Part shown: positions 8,676-16,619 of the stretch, in pieces
How the letters are laid out: each line of letters opens with the position of its first letter
Numbering within the stretch: the first letter of the stretch is position 1
Assembly (NCBI RefSeq): GCF_030294945.1
Contig: NZ_AP018448.1
Location: 9,086,501 to 9,150,500 of the forward strand
Source: Streptomyces graminofaciens
GTDB taxonomy: Bacteria > Actinomycetota > Actinomycetes > Streptomycetales > Streptomycetaceae
Direction of reading: 5' to 3'
DNA: 64,000 bases
Made by a program: the position numbers and the translations under genes
The notes under the pieces: model-generated
What the model saw: the letters and a program-made list of their open reading frames with translations, nothing else
Databases searched by the model: none
Told to the model about the DNA's origin: nothing

Positions 8676-8714
8676 TCAGGTTGCTTGCAGGTTCCCCGCG
8701 CGAACCTGGCCCGC
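8675..8714 (+). promoter_or_regulatory. DUF347 box A: 11-bp-period direct repeat plus -10, leaderless
   Basis: The repeats GTCAGGT (8675-8681) and TGCAGGT (8686-8692) are spaced at one helical turn. Nine nt after the second repeat is GAACCT (8702-8707), a -10-like hexamer (xANNNT), and 7 nt later the ATG of the DUF347 gene. No Shine-Dalgarno is present. The same arrangement occurs before the other DUF347 genes at 10.9, 39.3 and 39.9 kb. The layout is that of a class-II promoter in which an OmpR-type dimer replaces the -35 element. Confidence 0.75.
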
Positions 8715-9986
8715 ATGACAACGACAACGGAAGCGCGCACGCGCAACGGGCGCCTCATGCTCAACAAGGTCCCCGAGGTCACCATCTGGTTCTGGGTGAT
8801 CAAGATCCTGTGCACCACCGTGGGTGAGAGCTTCGCCGACTGGATCAACATGAAGCTGGGCGTCGGCCTGGTGAACACGGCCTGGATCTTCACCGGGGTG
8901 TTCGTGGTGGTCCTGGCCGTGCAGCTAAGGCTGAAGCGGTACGTCCCGTTCCCCTACTGGCTGACCGTGGTCGTTGTCAGCGTCACGGGGACCCTGTACA
9001 CCGACATCCTCACCGACCAGCTCAACGTGCCGCTGTGGATCAGCACCGCGGTCTTCTCGGTGCTGCTCGCGGTCGTCTTCGGAGTGTGGTGGCTGCGCGA
9101 GCGCACGCTGTCGATCCACTCGGTCACCACGCTTCCGCGCGAGTCGTTCTACTGGCTCGCCGTTCTCGTCACCTTCGCGCTCGGCACGGCGACCGGCGAC
9201 TGGACCCTCGAGCTCACCGGCTGGAGCCCGGGCGTCTCGGTGCTGCTGCCGCTCGGCCTCATCGCCGCGATCACGCTGCTGTGGAAGTTCGGCGCGAACC
9301 CGGTGCTGTCCTTCTGGCTCGCCTACATCCTGACCCGCCCGCTGGGCGCGAACATCGGCGACTGGCTGGCCTCCCCGAAGGTCGCTCAGCCGGGCGAGCC
9401 GACCGGCCTCGCGCTGGGCACCTTCACCACCAGCCTGATCTTCCTCGGCCTGATCCTGGCCACCGTGGTCTACCTGACGGTGACGCGCTCGGACGTGACC
9501 GAGACCTACGAGGCCGCCCACGCCGTCCACACCACCGGCGACCTGCGCAAGGAGCGGGTCGGCTTGGCCGGCTTCGCACTGCTCGCGGTCGCCACCACGG
9601 GCCTGCTGATCTGGGCCCACAGCCAGCCGCACACCGGCCCGGCGCCGGAGGAGGACAACACCTCCGCGGTCCAGATGGCCCCTGGCGAGGCGGTGAAGAA
9701 GTTCCCGCCCGCCAAGGTCGCCGCCCTGAAGACCCTCGCCTCCACCTCGCTCAAGGACGCCCAATCCGGGGACGCGAAGGGCGCGCACGCGGCCGCACAG
9801 TCGCTGCGTGACCTGTGGGATGCCGACCAGGCCTCGCTGCAGCCGCTGGACCAGACCGGGTGGACCTCCATCGACGCCCAGATGGACAAGGTGCTGGGGA
9901 CCTTCGGCATCGACCACTCGAACCCGCCGATGCCGCCCGCGCAGCAGGAGAAGGAACTGAACGCCCTCCTGACGGACATGGGCTGA
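8715..9986 (+). CDS. DUF347 (COG4705) membrane protein with C-terminal extension
   Basis: A 423-residue membrane protein of unknown function. Four DUF347 repeats, each of two membrane helices with a conserved aromatic/Trp and a G-D turn, are visible: FWVIKILCTTVGESFADW, YWLTVVVVSVTGTLYTDIL, FYWLAVLVTFALGTATGDW and FWLAYILTRPLGANIGDW. They are followed by VVYLTVTRSDVTE, where the family normally ends (about residue 265). This copy continues with an extra membrane helix (GFALLAVATTGLLIWAHS) and a soluble, mostly helical domain of about 110 residues that the other three copies lack. The ATG at 8715 is chosen because it follows box A at the same distance as in the paralogues; a TTG 30 nt upstream is in frame but lies inside the box. 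Confidence 0.85.
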   Translation: MTTTTEARTRNGRLMLNKVPEVTIWFWVIKILCTTVGESFADWINMKLGVGLVNTAWIFTGVFVVVLAVQLRLKRYVPFPYWLTVVVVSVTGTLYTDILTDQLNVPLWISTAVFSVLLAVVFGVWWLRERTLSIHSVTTLPRESFYWLAVLVTFALGTATGDWTLELTGWSPGVSVLLPLGLIAAITLLWKFGANPVLSFWLAYILTRPLGANIGDWLASPKVAQPGEPTGLALGTFTTSLIFLGLILATVVYLTVTRSDVTETYEAAHAVHTTGDLRKERVGLAGFALLAVATTGLLIWAHSQPHTGPAPEEDNTSAVQMAPGEAVKKFPPAKVAALKTLASTSLKDAQSGDAKGAHAAAQSLRDLWDADQASLQPLDQTGWTSIDAQMDKVLGTFGIDHSNPPMPPAQQEKELNALLTDMG

Positions 9987-10014
9987 CCGGTCACCCCCTC
10001 TCCACTAACCCCGT

Positions 10015-10054
10015 CGGGGCGGTCGAAGCCGGTGCCGATGGCCCGACCGCCCCG
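10015..10054. terminator. Bidirectional terminator between two convergent DUF347 genes
   Basis: A perfect 11-bp inverted repeat (10015-10025 CGGGGCGGTCG against 10044-10054) encloses an 18-nt loop. It lies between the end of the plus-strand DUF347 gene (9986) and the end of the minus-strand one (10102) and can serve both. Confidence 0.65.
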
Positions 10055-10101
10055 TGTCCCGCAGCAGAGCCCACCGGGGCGACACATTGCGCGGCCTCAC
10101 C

Positions 10102-10893
10102 TCATACCGCCGCGTGCGCGCCCCTGTCGCGCTGTGACACGGCCAGGTAGCCGACGAATCCGATGATCGCCACCGTCCAGGCGAGGGTGACCGGAGCCAG
10201 GCCGAGGGCGAGGCCGCCACGGGTGTGGGGGAGGGCCATCCAGTCGGCGAGGGACGCTCCGAGGGGGCGGGTGATGACGTAGGCGGTCCAGAATGCGGTC
10301 ACCGCGCCGAGGGCCCCGAAGCGGTGGGCCAGGGCGGGTACGCAGATGGCGGCCGCGAAAAGGGCGACCGAGCCCAGGTAGCCGAAGCCGACGGTGGCCG
10401 TGAGATCGCCCGCCGCGGTGCCGAGGGCGAAGGTGGCCAGGACGGCCGCCCAGTAGAACGCCTCGCGGCGACGCGACCGGATCGTGTGGATGGAGAGGGT
10501 CCGCTCGCTCGCGTACCAGAGGGCGAACACCGCGGCCAGTACGACGAGAAACGCAGGTGTCGAGACGGCGTACGGCACGCCGAGGCCGACGTGCAGGACA
10601 TCGGCGGCCATCGTGCCGAAAACGCTGACCATGACGACGGCGGTCCAGTAGACCCAGGCGACATACCGGCGGAGCGTGAACTGCACGGCCAGGGACGCCA
10701 CGAGTGCGAGGCCGCCGAGCGCCACCGCAGGGATCGGGCCGAGCGTGCGGGCCAGGAGGTCCGACGCCGTCTCGCCCATACCGGTGGTCAGCACCTTGAT
10801 GATCCAGAAATAGACGGTCACCTCCGGCACCTTGTTCGCAAGTTGGCGTGCGGGGGTGAGGGGGCGTTCGTCGAGGACAGGCTCAGCGGTCAT
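10102..10893 (-). CDS. DUF347 (COG4705) membrane protein
   Basis: A 263-residue protein with four tandem DUF347 repeats: NKVPEVTVYFWIIKVL..TTGMGETASDLL, YWTAVVMVSVFGTMAADVL, FYWAAVLATFALGTAAGDL and FWTAYVITRPLGASLADW. It ends in GYLAVSQRDRGAHAAV without the C-terminal domain seen in its convergent neighbour. Function is unknown; the repeats predict about eight membrane helices and no recognisable catalytic residues. ATG at 10893 is chosen because it follows box D and its -10 hexamer with 7-nt spacing, exactly as for box A. In-frame codons further upstream lie within the box. Confidence 0.85.
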   Translation of the reverse strand: MTAEPVLDERPLTPARQLANKVPEVTVYFWIIKVLTTGMGETASDLLARTLGPIPAVALGGLALVASLAVQFTLRRYVAWVYWTAVVMVSVFGTMAADVLHVGLGVPYAVSTPAFLVVLAAVFALWYASERTLSIHTIRSRRREAFYWAAVLATFALGTAAGDLTATVGFGYLGSVALFAAAICVPALAHRFGALGAVTAFWTAYVITRPLGASLADWMALPHTRGGLALGLAPVTLAWTVAIIGFVGYLAVSQRDRGAHAAV

Positions 10894-10933
10894 GATCCGC
10901 ACGATGGCAGTTCGAGCATGAACGCAACCTGAA
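10894..10933 (-). promoter_or_regulatory. DUF347 box D: direct repeat plus -10, leaderless
   Basis: Read on the minus strand, TTCAGGT (10933-10927) and TTCATGC (10922-10916) have 11-bp spacing. Nine nt later is CATCGT (10906-10901), the -10-like hexamer, and 7 nt later the ATG. The second repeat is the most diverged of the set (5 of 7 matches). Spacing is identical to box A. Confidence 0.7.
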
Positions 10934-11054
10934 CGGTCCACTACGCCGTTCGGGCCTCCCGCGTGGGCTGCTGCCCGCCCTCCCCTCACCGTGGACCGGG
11001 GTGAGGGAGACGACTCCTCTCACCCGTCTCTAACCGACAAGCCGTACGGTGAAG

Positions 11055-11081
11055 GGATCTCCTACGACGTGTAGGAGATCC
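11055..11081. promoter_or_regulatory. BlaI-type operator
   Basis: A perfect 11-bp inverted repeat, GGATCTCCTAC and GTAGGAGATCC, is separated by 5 nt (GACGT). The core CTAC-N5-GTAG matches the palindromes found upstream of blaI (49212-49234) and near 45061-45080. It ends 34 nt before the ATG at 11116, a position suited to repress transcription of the two-gene membrane operon that follows. Confidence 0.72.
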
Positions 11082-11115
11082 TGGTTCCGGGGCGCGTGAC
11101 GACGAAAGGTGCAGG

Positions 11116-12603
11116 ATGGCCGACGGCCCGAACGTCACGACGACCGGTGCCTCCCGCACCGGCTTCCCGCCTCGGTCGGCCCGGCCTCGGCGCCGGTGCC
11201 GCGAACCTTGGCTCGCGGCGGTCGCGGGAGCTTTCACACTCGCCCAGCTCGTCCTCGTACGACCGGATCTTGGTCTCGGCTGGGACGAGACGGTCTACGT
11301 CAGTCAGGTCAGCGGCCAGGTTCCGGCCGCCTTCTTCAGCGCGCCCCGCGCCCGTGGCATCTCTCTGCTCGTCGCGCCGATCGCGTCATGGTCCGACTCC
11401 ACCGCCCTTCTCAGGGTCTACCTGGCAGTCCTCTCCGGTCTGGGCCTCTACTTCGCCCTGCGCATCTGGCGAGCCCACGTCATGCCGCGCGTCCTGGCGC
11501 TGGCGGGTGCCCTGTTCGCCTCCCTCTGGGTGACCTTGTTCTACGGCCCGCAGGCCATGCCCAACTACTGGGTCGCCGTCGGAGCCCTGGTCGCCGTCGG
11601 CTGCTTCGTGCGGGTCCGGGAGAACGCACGTGACAGGGCGGCCTGGTGGGGCGTGTTCGCGGGCACGGCGCTGATGGCGTGGATGCGCCCGATGGACGCC
11701 GTCTACGTGGTGCTGCCGCTGCTCGCCCTGGCTGTGCGCCGCCCCCGCCTCCTCGCCGTACTGGTTGCCGGACTGCTGGCCGGCGCCGGTGAGTGGGTGA
11801 TCGAGGCGTACGTGAGTTACGGCGGTTTGGGGCAACGTCTGTCCGACGCCTCCCGTGTCCAGGGCGGCCTCGGCTGGCATCTGGCGGTGGTCGACCAGCT
11901 GCGCAGTCTCGGCGGGCGTACCCTCTGCCGTCCCTGCACCGGATCGGCCCCCAACCCGGTGGTGAGCCTGTGGTGGTTCGCGCTGCCCGTCCTCGCCGCG
12001 CTCGGAGCGGTCACCGCCGTCCGTGTCCGCCGCGCCCTGCCCGTCCTGCTGCCGCTGACCTGCGCGGTCACGGCCGCCGTCCCCTACCTGTTCCTCATCG
12101 GCTACGCGGCCCCCCGCTTCCTGCTGCCCGCCTACGCCCTGCTCGCCCTCCCCGTCGCCCATGGCCTCGCTCACCTGGTCAGCGCCCCGAGTCGGAGGAC
12201 TGCGCGCACCGTCGCCGTGAGCCTCGTGGCGGCCTGCCTTGCGGCTCATCTGGCCGTGCAGTACGTCGTCCTGGAACACACCGTGCGCAGTTCCGCCGCC
12301 AACCACGACAACTGGTCCCGTACCGCCTCGGCCCTCCACACGCTCGGCGTACGGCCGCCGTGCCTGCTCAGTGGCTATGAGGCCGTGCCCATCGCCTTCT
12401 ACACCGGTTGCGGCTCGGCACAGACCGACGGTCACGACACCAGCACCACCGGGGCCGCACTGGCCCAGGCCGCTCACCGGACCAAAGTCGCCGTCCTCGC
12501 CCAGCCCGGCGACCATCCGCCCGCCTACGCACGCACCTGGTCCATGGAGCGGGCCGGCGCTCTGCACGCCTACGTCGCTCCCTTCGTCCGGCAGGGGCGG
12601 TGA
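11116..12603 (+). CDS. GT-C-like polytopic membrane protein (putative glycosyltransferase)
   Basis: A 495-residue protein with about 10-12 hydrophobic segments. The N-terminal loop after the first helix contains DLGLGWDETVYVSQ; an acidic DE pair at this place is characteristic of GT-C glycosyltransferases that use polyprenyl-phosphate sugars. The C-terminal 100 residues are a soluble, extracytoplasmic-type domain (CLLSGYEAVPIAFYTGCGS). Specificity cannot be told. The ATG is preceded by an AAAGGTGCAGG-like ribosome site. Its stop overlaps the next gene's GTG, so the pair is co-translated. The BlaI-type operator upstream links it to the envelope genes at 45-50 kb. Family confidence is moderate and function is inference. 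Confidence 0.7.
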   Translation: MADGPNVTTTGASRTGFPPRSARPRRRCREPWLAAVAGAFTLAQLVLVRPDLGLGWDETVYVSQVSGQVPAAFFSAPRARGISLLVAPIASWSDSTALLRVYLAVLSGLGLYFALRIWRAHVMPRVLALAGALFASLWVTLFYGPQAMPNYWVAVGALVAVGCFVRVRENARDRAAWWGVFAGTALMAWMRPMDAVYVVLPLLALAVRRPRLLAVLVAGLLAGAGEWVIEAYVSYGGLGQRLSDASRVQGGLGWHLAVVDQLRSLGGRTLCRPCTGSAPNPVVSLWWFALPVLAALGAVTAVRVRRALPVLLPLTCAVTAAVPYLFLIGYAAPRFLLPAYALLALPVAHGLAHLVSAPSRRTARTVAVSLVAACLAAHLAVQYVVLEHTVRSSAANHDNWSRTASALHTLGVRPPCLLSGYEAVPIAFYTGCGSAQTDGHDTSTTGAALAQAAHRTKVAVLAQPGDHPPAYARTWSMERAGALHAYVAPFVRQGR

Positions 12604-13547
12604 CCGTGGCGACCGTGTCCGACAGCGTGACCGTGACCGCGGGCCGACGCCACTACGTCCGGCTGGGCATCACTCTTGTGGTGCTCGTCGCCGCCGGCGC
12701 CATGCTCGTGGCGCACCGGGCCACCCTCGACACCGGTACCGACCAACTGGCCGCCGCCGACGGGGAATGGCTCGTGCTCGCCTGCTTCGCCACTCTCGCC
12801 ACGTGGGTGTGCGCTGCTGTGGCGCAGCAGGGGGCGGTCGTTGAACGGCTGCCGAAGGGACGGCTGGTGGCCGCTCAGTTCGCGGCGTGCGCAGCCAACC
12901 ACATCCTGCCCGCAGGAGCCGGGGCGAGCTTGGTCAACCTGCGGTTCCTGACGCGGTGCGGCCTGTCCACCCGGCGCTCGGCGACCGCGCTGGCGGTGAA
13001 GGCGTCGGTCGGCGGGATCGTCCGGTGCGTGCTGGGTGTCGTCCTGCTGGTGGCGTCAGCGGGCACTGTCCCGCTGTCGGTGCGGGTCCCCCACGTGCTG
13101 GTCCTGGTGCCGGTCGTGGCGGCGGCCGTCGTGCTGGCGGTGGTGGCCAGCGGTCGGTTGAGGCGGGTGGTGGGGCGGGCCGTGACCGACGTGCGGGAGG
13201 TGCATCGCTCCCGAGGGCGGGCCTGCGCACTGTGGGGCGGCTCGGTCGCGTTCGCGTTGCTGCACGCGGGTGTGGTCGTGGCCGTCGTCCGTGCGCTCGG
13301 TCTCGCGTTGCCCACGAGCCATGTGGTGATGGCCTACCTCGTTGCCAGTGGGGCGGCGGCCCTGCTTCCCACGCCCGGTGGACTGGGGTCGCTGGACGCC
13401 GCGCTCGCCTTCGCGCTCACCGCCGCCGGAGCACCGGGGCAGACGGCGATCTCGGCGGTCATCGGCTACCGCCTGCTCACCGGCTGGCTGCCGATGGCAC
13501 CGGGACTGCTGGTCCTGGGGTTGCTCGCCCGCCGGTCGGCGCTCTGA
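12600..13547 (+). CDS. Lysylphosphatidylglycerol synthase TM-domain protein (UPF0104/LPG_synthase_TM)
   Basis: A 315-residue membrane protein with about eight hydrophobic segments, resembling the flippase-like membrane half of MprF/AglD (LPG_synthase_TM). Typical features are the N-terminal QFAACAANHILPAGAGASLVNLRFLTRCGLS region and the C-terminal LLPTPGGLGSLDAALAFALTAAG motif followed by GYRLLTGWLPMAPG. No aminoacyl-transferase domain is present, so a lipid-linked substrate transporter or accessory role is more likely than lipid lysinylation. GTG at 12600 overlaps the upstream stop (GTGA); GTG at 12606 is an alternative. It probably shares the BlaI-type control of the preceding gene. Confidence 0.8.
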   Translation: MTVATVSDSVTVTAGRRHYVRLGITLVVLVAAGAMLVAHRATLDTGTDQLAAADGEWLVLACFATLATWVCAAVAQQGAVVERLPKGRLVAAQFAACAANHILPAGAGASLVNLRFLTRCGLSTRRSATALAVKASVGGIVRCVLGVVLLVASAGTVPLSVRVPHVLVLVPVVAAAVVLAVVASGRLRRVVGRAVTDVREVHRSRGRACALWGGSVAFALLHAGVVVAVVRALGLALPTSHVVMAYLVASGAAALLPTPGGLGSLDAALAFALTAAGAPGQTAISAVIGYRLLTGWLPMAPGLLVLGLLARRSAL

Positions 13548-13601
13548 GACGGCGGAACGCCCTCACACGGTCGCCTCCAGCGGCCCCGCACGTCCCTGTC
13601 C

Positions 13602-14438
13602 TCAGCGACGCGGCAGCCGTTTCATCGGCCACCTCGCCTTGCGCGGCGATCCCGTTGGCGCGCTGGCCACCGGGCGGTGCAGGCGATGGCGGGCGACGAG
13701 TTCGAGCGTCACCGCGACCGCGACGGACTGCACTGCCATGAGCGCGATCAGGACGAACAACTGCACCGCCCCGGCCATCACGGGACTCGCCCCTGCCATC
13801 AGCATGCCGACGAAAGCACCGGGGAGGGTGACCAACCCCACCGTCCGAGTCTGGTCGAGGCCCGGCAGCAGTGCCTCTGATGCCGCAGGGCGGGCGATCT
13901 CCAACCGTGCGTCCCGGTCCAGGAAACCCAGGGCCATCGCGGCCTCCACCTCCCCATGGCGCTGCGTCAGTTCGTCCAGGGCACGACGTCCGGCGAGGAC
14001 GGTCACGGTGAGTGCGCCGCCGATGAGGATGCCCGTGATCGGGATCAGTGCGATGCCTCGCAGCGGGACGAGCCCCGTCAGCAGCAGTGCCGCGACGACC
14101 GGCACCACGCCGACGGCGATCGGGGCGGCCGTGAGCCACCAGGTGTGGTCGCTGGTGACTCTCCGTCCAGCCGTACGCACCGCCACCGAGAACATGACGA
14201 CAAGAAACGCCAACAGCCCTGGCACGGACTTGACGGCCCACGTGATGACCACCGACACGACGGCCAGCTGCGCCGCGGCCCTCAGTCCGGCGACGAGGAT
14301 CTCCCGGGCTCGGCTTTTGTACGGGTGGGGGTCGAGATGGAACCGCCCGGCGACCACCGCCGCCGCCAGGAGCAGAGCGGCGAGCAGGACGCCGAGGGTG
14401 ATGTTGACCGGGACGAGGGATGCCGCACTCGACGTCAC
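13602..14438 (-). CDS. FetB/YbbM-family (UPF0014) ABC transporter permease
   Basis: A 278-residue membrane protein with about seven helices. The family is recognisable from RAAAQLAVVSVVITWAV, PITGILIGGALTV and the coupling region ALGFLDRDARLEIARPAASEALLPGLDQTRTVGLVTLPGAFVGMLMAGASP. In E. coli FetB works with the ATPase FetA and is linked to iron homeostasis. No FetA-like ATPase lies next to this gene, so its partner must be elsewhere or lost. GTG at 14438 is chosen because GAGG lies 8 nt upstream; ORF extensions to 14486 lack this. The tail is unusually basic and rich in Arg and Pro. Confidence 0.85.
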   Translation of the reverse strand: MTSSAASLVPVNITLGVLLAALLLAAAVVAGRFHLDPHPYKSRAREILVAGLRAAAQLAVVSVVITWAVKSVPGLLAFLVVMFSVAVRTAGRRVTSDHTWWLTAAPIAVGVVPVVAALLLTGLVPLRGIALIPITGILIGGALTVTVLAGRRALDELTQRHGEVEAAMALGFLDRDARLEIARPAASEALLPGLDQTRTVGLVTLPGAFVGMLMAGASPVMAGAVQLFVLIALMAVQSVAVAVTLELVARHRLHRPVASAPTGSPRKARWPMKRLPRR

Positions 14439-15315
14439 GTTCCCCACCTCAAGGACCCGCTGCCTGGGCCGAGTGATGCCGTGCAATCAGCCAGACCACG
14501 CACCTGATGTGAACGAGGCAGTCTACGTCGACGCCGTGCCGCCGCGGTCCGGGTGCCCGGCTTTTTGACTGAAGGTGGGAGTCGTTCGGCGGTGACTGTG
14601 GGCGTCGGCTTCTGACCGAGTTTGGGGTATCGGTTTGTTCTGGCGTCACCTGGGGCTTGCGGTGGGGCGGGCTTCTATCGTTGGTGGCCGGATGGGGAAG
14701 TCGTCGTCTGCGCGCCGCACACCGGTGTTGCCTACCTCCACCTCATGCGACCCGCTCGCCTCCCTCCGGCGGCGAGGTGCCCTCGCCCAAGAACGGCACC
14801 CGCAGACACCCCCGGTGATCAAGGCGAGCTTGGCTGGCCGGACGGATCCGCCGTCGCAGGCCGTCCGGAAAGCAAAGCCACGCCTGGCCGCGTGAGGGCA
14901 GCTCGGCATTCACCCACACCGGAACACCCCGCAGCACACCGCCCCACTGTGGCGCCCCCGCAAGGGAGAACTCCCCCAGCGCCACATCAACCGCCACCTG
15001 CCGGTCAGCCACCACCAGCAGGGCAGCACGATCTGACGCCTTGGCCACCCAGCTATCCGGCACCCGCCGCCATTTACCCGCGACTGCGGCGGCAGGAGCA
15101 AGGGAAGGGACCGCGAAACCGCTCCAGGCACGAGCGGCCCTTGTCCGTTGGCGCACTGCCCGACTGCCCCACCAGCTCCGGCGGTGCCCCTCTGTGAGCC
15201 AGTAGCCCGGCGGCTCGGCGCAAACACCACCTGAACGGCGCACGTTCCCGTGGCCTGGCGTGCGAGGCGACCCGTCCGGCCGCACGCTGAACTCCACTGC
15301 CGGTACGCCTCAGGT
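14439..15315. other. Sparse region, no well-supported gene
   Basis: About 880 bp between the FetB-like gene and a small membrane-peptide gene. No RNA gene or confident terminator was recognised. Overlapping open frames exist on both strands as expected in GC-rich DNA. The minus-strand frame at 14743-15297 is the only one whose translation looks protein-like and is listed separately with low confidence. Confidence 0.5.
14743..15297 (-). CDS. Doubtful hypothetical protein
   Basis: The product is not recognised. The frame encodes 184 residues; the central part (about residues 75-155), with AALLVVADRQVAVDVALGEF and GVPVWVNAELPSRGQAW, alternates hydrophobic and charged residues like a real alpha/beta protein. 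The first 50 residues look like translated non-coding DNA, so the true start, if any, is internal. No ribosome site or conserved motif was recognised. It could be a decayed gene or chance. Confidence 0.25.
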   Translation of the reverse strand: MEFSVRPDGSPRTPGHGNVRRSGGVCAEPPGYWLTEGHRRSWWGSRAVRQRTRAARAWSGFAVPSLAPAAAVAGKWRRVPDSWVAKASDRAALLVVADRQVAVDVALGEFSLAGAPQWGGVLRGVPVWVNAELPSRGQAWLCFPDGLRRRIRPASQARLDHRGCLRVPFLGEGTSPPEGGERVA

Positions 15316-15471
15316 GTGATCACGCTCCGTCCGGAAGGCCCCGTTCTCCTCATGGCTCTCTTTATCCCGATGGGGCTGCTGACGGTGATCACCCTCGACG
15401 CATTCGAGGACTACCTCTTCCCGCCCCTCGACCGCGGAGGAAGGCGTCCCGAGCAGTCGGAATCCGGCTGA
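15316..15471 (+). CDS. Small membrane peptide upstream of an AccE-like gene
   Basis: A 51-residue peptide from GTG 15316, or 39 residues from ATG 15352. It has one hydrophobic stretch (VLLMALFIPMGLLTVITL) followed by the polar tail DAFEDYLFPPLDRGGR. The shorter form has no ideal ribosome site; GGAAGG lies 13-14 nt before it. It is placed 27 bp before the acyl-CoA carboxylase epsilon-like gene, so the two are probably one transcript. The family is not recognised and the function is unknown; composition and position rather than homology support it. Confidence 0.5.
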   Translation: MITLRPEGPVLLMALFIPMGLLTVITLDAFEDYLFPPLDRGGRRPEQSESG

Positions 15472-15498
15472 GCAGTCCATCGAACGGAGAAGACAACC

Positions 15499-15702
15499 AT
15501 GAGCGCTCCTTGCGAAAAGCTGCTCCGCCTTGAGAAGGGCCATGCCGAGCCCGAAGAGCTGGCCGCCATCACCGTGGTCCTGATAGCTCGTGCCGCCACC
15601 CAGACCGCAGCCGACCCGGCCCAGTGCGCCCGCTCCAAGGCCGGCTGGCGTCGTCTTGAGCGCACTCCCGGCTTCCGTGCCCCGCACAGCTGGCAGCACT
15701 GA
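15499..15702 (+). CDS. Acyl-CoA carboxylase epsilon-subunit-like protein
   Basis: A 67-residue protein with the pattern of actinomycete acyl-CoA carboxylase epsilon subunits: the N-terminal helix LLRLEKGHAEPEELAAITVVLIARAA, then a basic linker and the C-terminal SKAGWRRLERTPGFRAPHSWQH. Epsilon subunits bind and stabilise the biotin-carboxylase/carboxyltransferase complex that makes malonyl- or methylmalonyl-CoA. The beta (carboxyltransferase) gene that usually lies next to it is absent here, so it is an orphan. GGAGAAGACAACC before the ATG provides a ribosome site. Confidence 0.75.
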   Translation: MSAPCEKLLRLEKGHAEPEELAAITVVLIARAATQTAADPAQCARSKAGWRRLERTPGFRAPHSWQH

Positions 15703-15816
15703 CCAAGGCAGGTCCGGCTGACCCGCCGGGAACTGGTTCGGTGACACCATTCCACCGACATTGATCATGCAGACGCCCCCGAAGCGACTCTCGCTCGCTG
15801 ACACGTCAGCCGCTTC

Positions 15817-16563
15817 TCAATCCACCGGATCCGGCGGCCGTTCCAGCCGGTATCCGTGCCCCCGCAACGTGGCGATCTCCGGCAGGCGGACAGGACCGCC
15901 CCCGGCCTGCGCCGCCTCGGTCAGTCTGCGTCGCAGGCCCGCCATCGTCACGTCGAGAGTCTTGGTGGGTCCGAACCAGTTCTCGTCCCACACCTCGGAC
16001 ATCAACGACTCCCGCGACACCGCCTCGCCGACCCGCTCGGCCAGCACCGCGAGCAGGTCGAACTCCTTGGCCCGCAGGGGGATCTCGACACCGTGCAGCG
16101 CGCATCGGCGGGCGGAGACGTCGACGACCAGATCGCCCAGTCGCACGGGCTTGCGGACCGGGGCAGTCACTGCCTGCCGCCGCAGATGCGCTCGCAGCCG
16201 GGCGAGCAGCACCGTCATGCTGAACGGTTTGACGAGATAGTCGTCGGCCCCGGCATCGAGTCCGGCGATGACGTCGATGTCCTCGGTCCGTGCGGTCAGC
16301 ACGACGATCAACAGATCGGGGAGGCGGGCCCGCAGATCCCGGGCCACGTCCAGGCCGTCCATGTCGGGCAGCCCCAGGTCCAGCAGCAGCACGTCGTACG
16401 GTGCCCGCGCGGCCTCGGCCAGCGCGCCCGCCCCCGTGCGGCACCAGGTCGGCGCGTAGTCGTGGCCGCGCAGGCCGGAATTCAGATGGCGGCCGATGGT
16501 GTCGTCGTCCTCGACGACAAGGACACGGTGACGGTAGCGGTCCGGTGCGGCGGGCGTGCGCAT
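15817..16563 (-). CDS. OmpR-type response regulator
   Basis: A 248-residue regulator. The receiver domain has VVEDDDTIG, Asp in LLLDLGLPDMDG, LTARTEDI and the Lys in YLVKPFS. The winged-helix domain has IPLRAKEFDLLAVLAERVGE and TLDVTMAGLRRRL and ends RGHGYRLERPP. It is separated by about 56 bp from the permease of the first FtsX cassette and lies on the same strand, downstream of it. The cognate kinase is probably the one at 21516-22832 at the other end of the cassette, because neither has another partner nearby (inference). ATG 16563 is the natural start; the frame continues upstream across the permease only by chance. Confidence 0.9.
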   Translation of the reverse strand: MRTPAAPDRYRHRVLVVEDDDTIGRHLNSGLRGHDYAPTWCRTGAGALAEAARAPYDVLLLDLGLPDMDGLDVARDLRARLPDLLIVVLTARTEDIDVIAGLDAGADDYLVKPFSMTVLLARLRAHLRRQAVTAPVRKPVRLGDLVVDVSARRCALHGVEIPLRAKEFDLLAVLAERVGEAVSRESLMSEVWDENWFGPTKTLDVTMAGLRRRLTEAAQAGGGPVRLPEIATLRGHGYRLERPPDPVD

Positions 16564-16619
16564 GGACCACAGCCTAGGAGTGCACAGGGTGGGGAGCTCG
16601 TCCTGCGCGCGGGGAGTGT

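Noticed and set aside
13410..14241. Several 60- to 250-codon frames opposite the FetB-like gene.
   Set aside because: Arg/Gly/Pro-rich shadows without ribosome sites; the FetB frame has membrane helices and family motifs.
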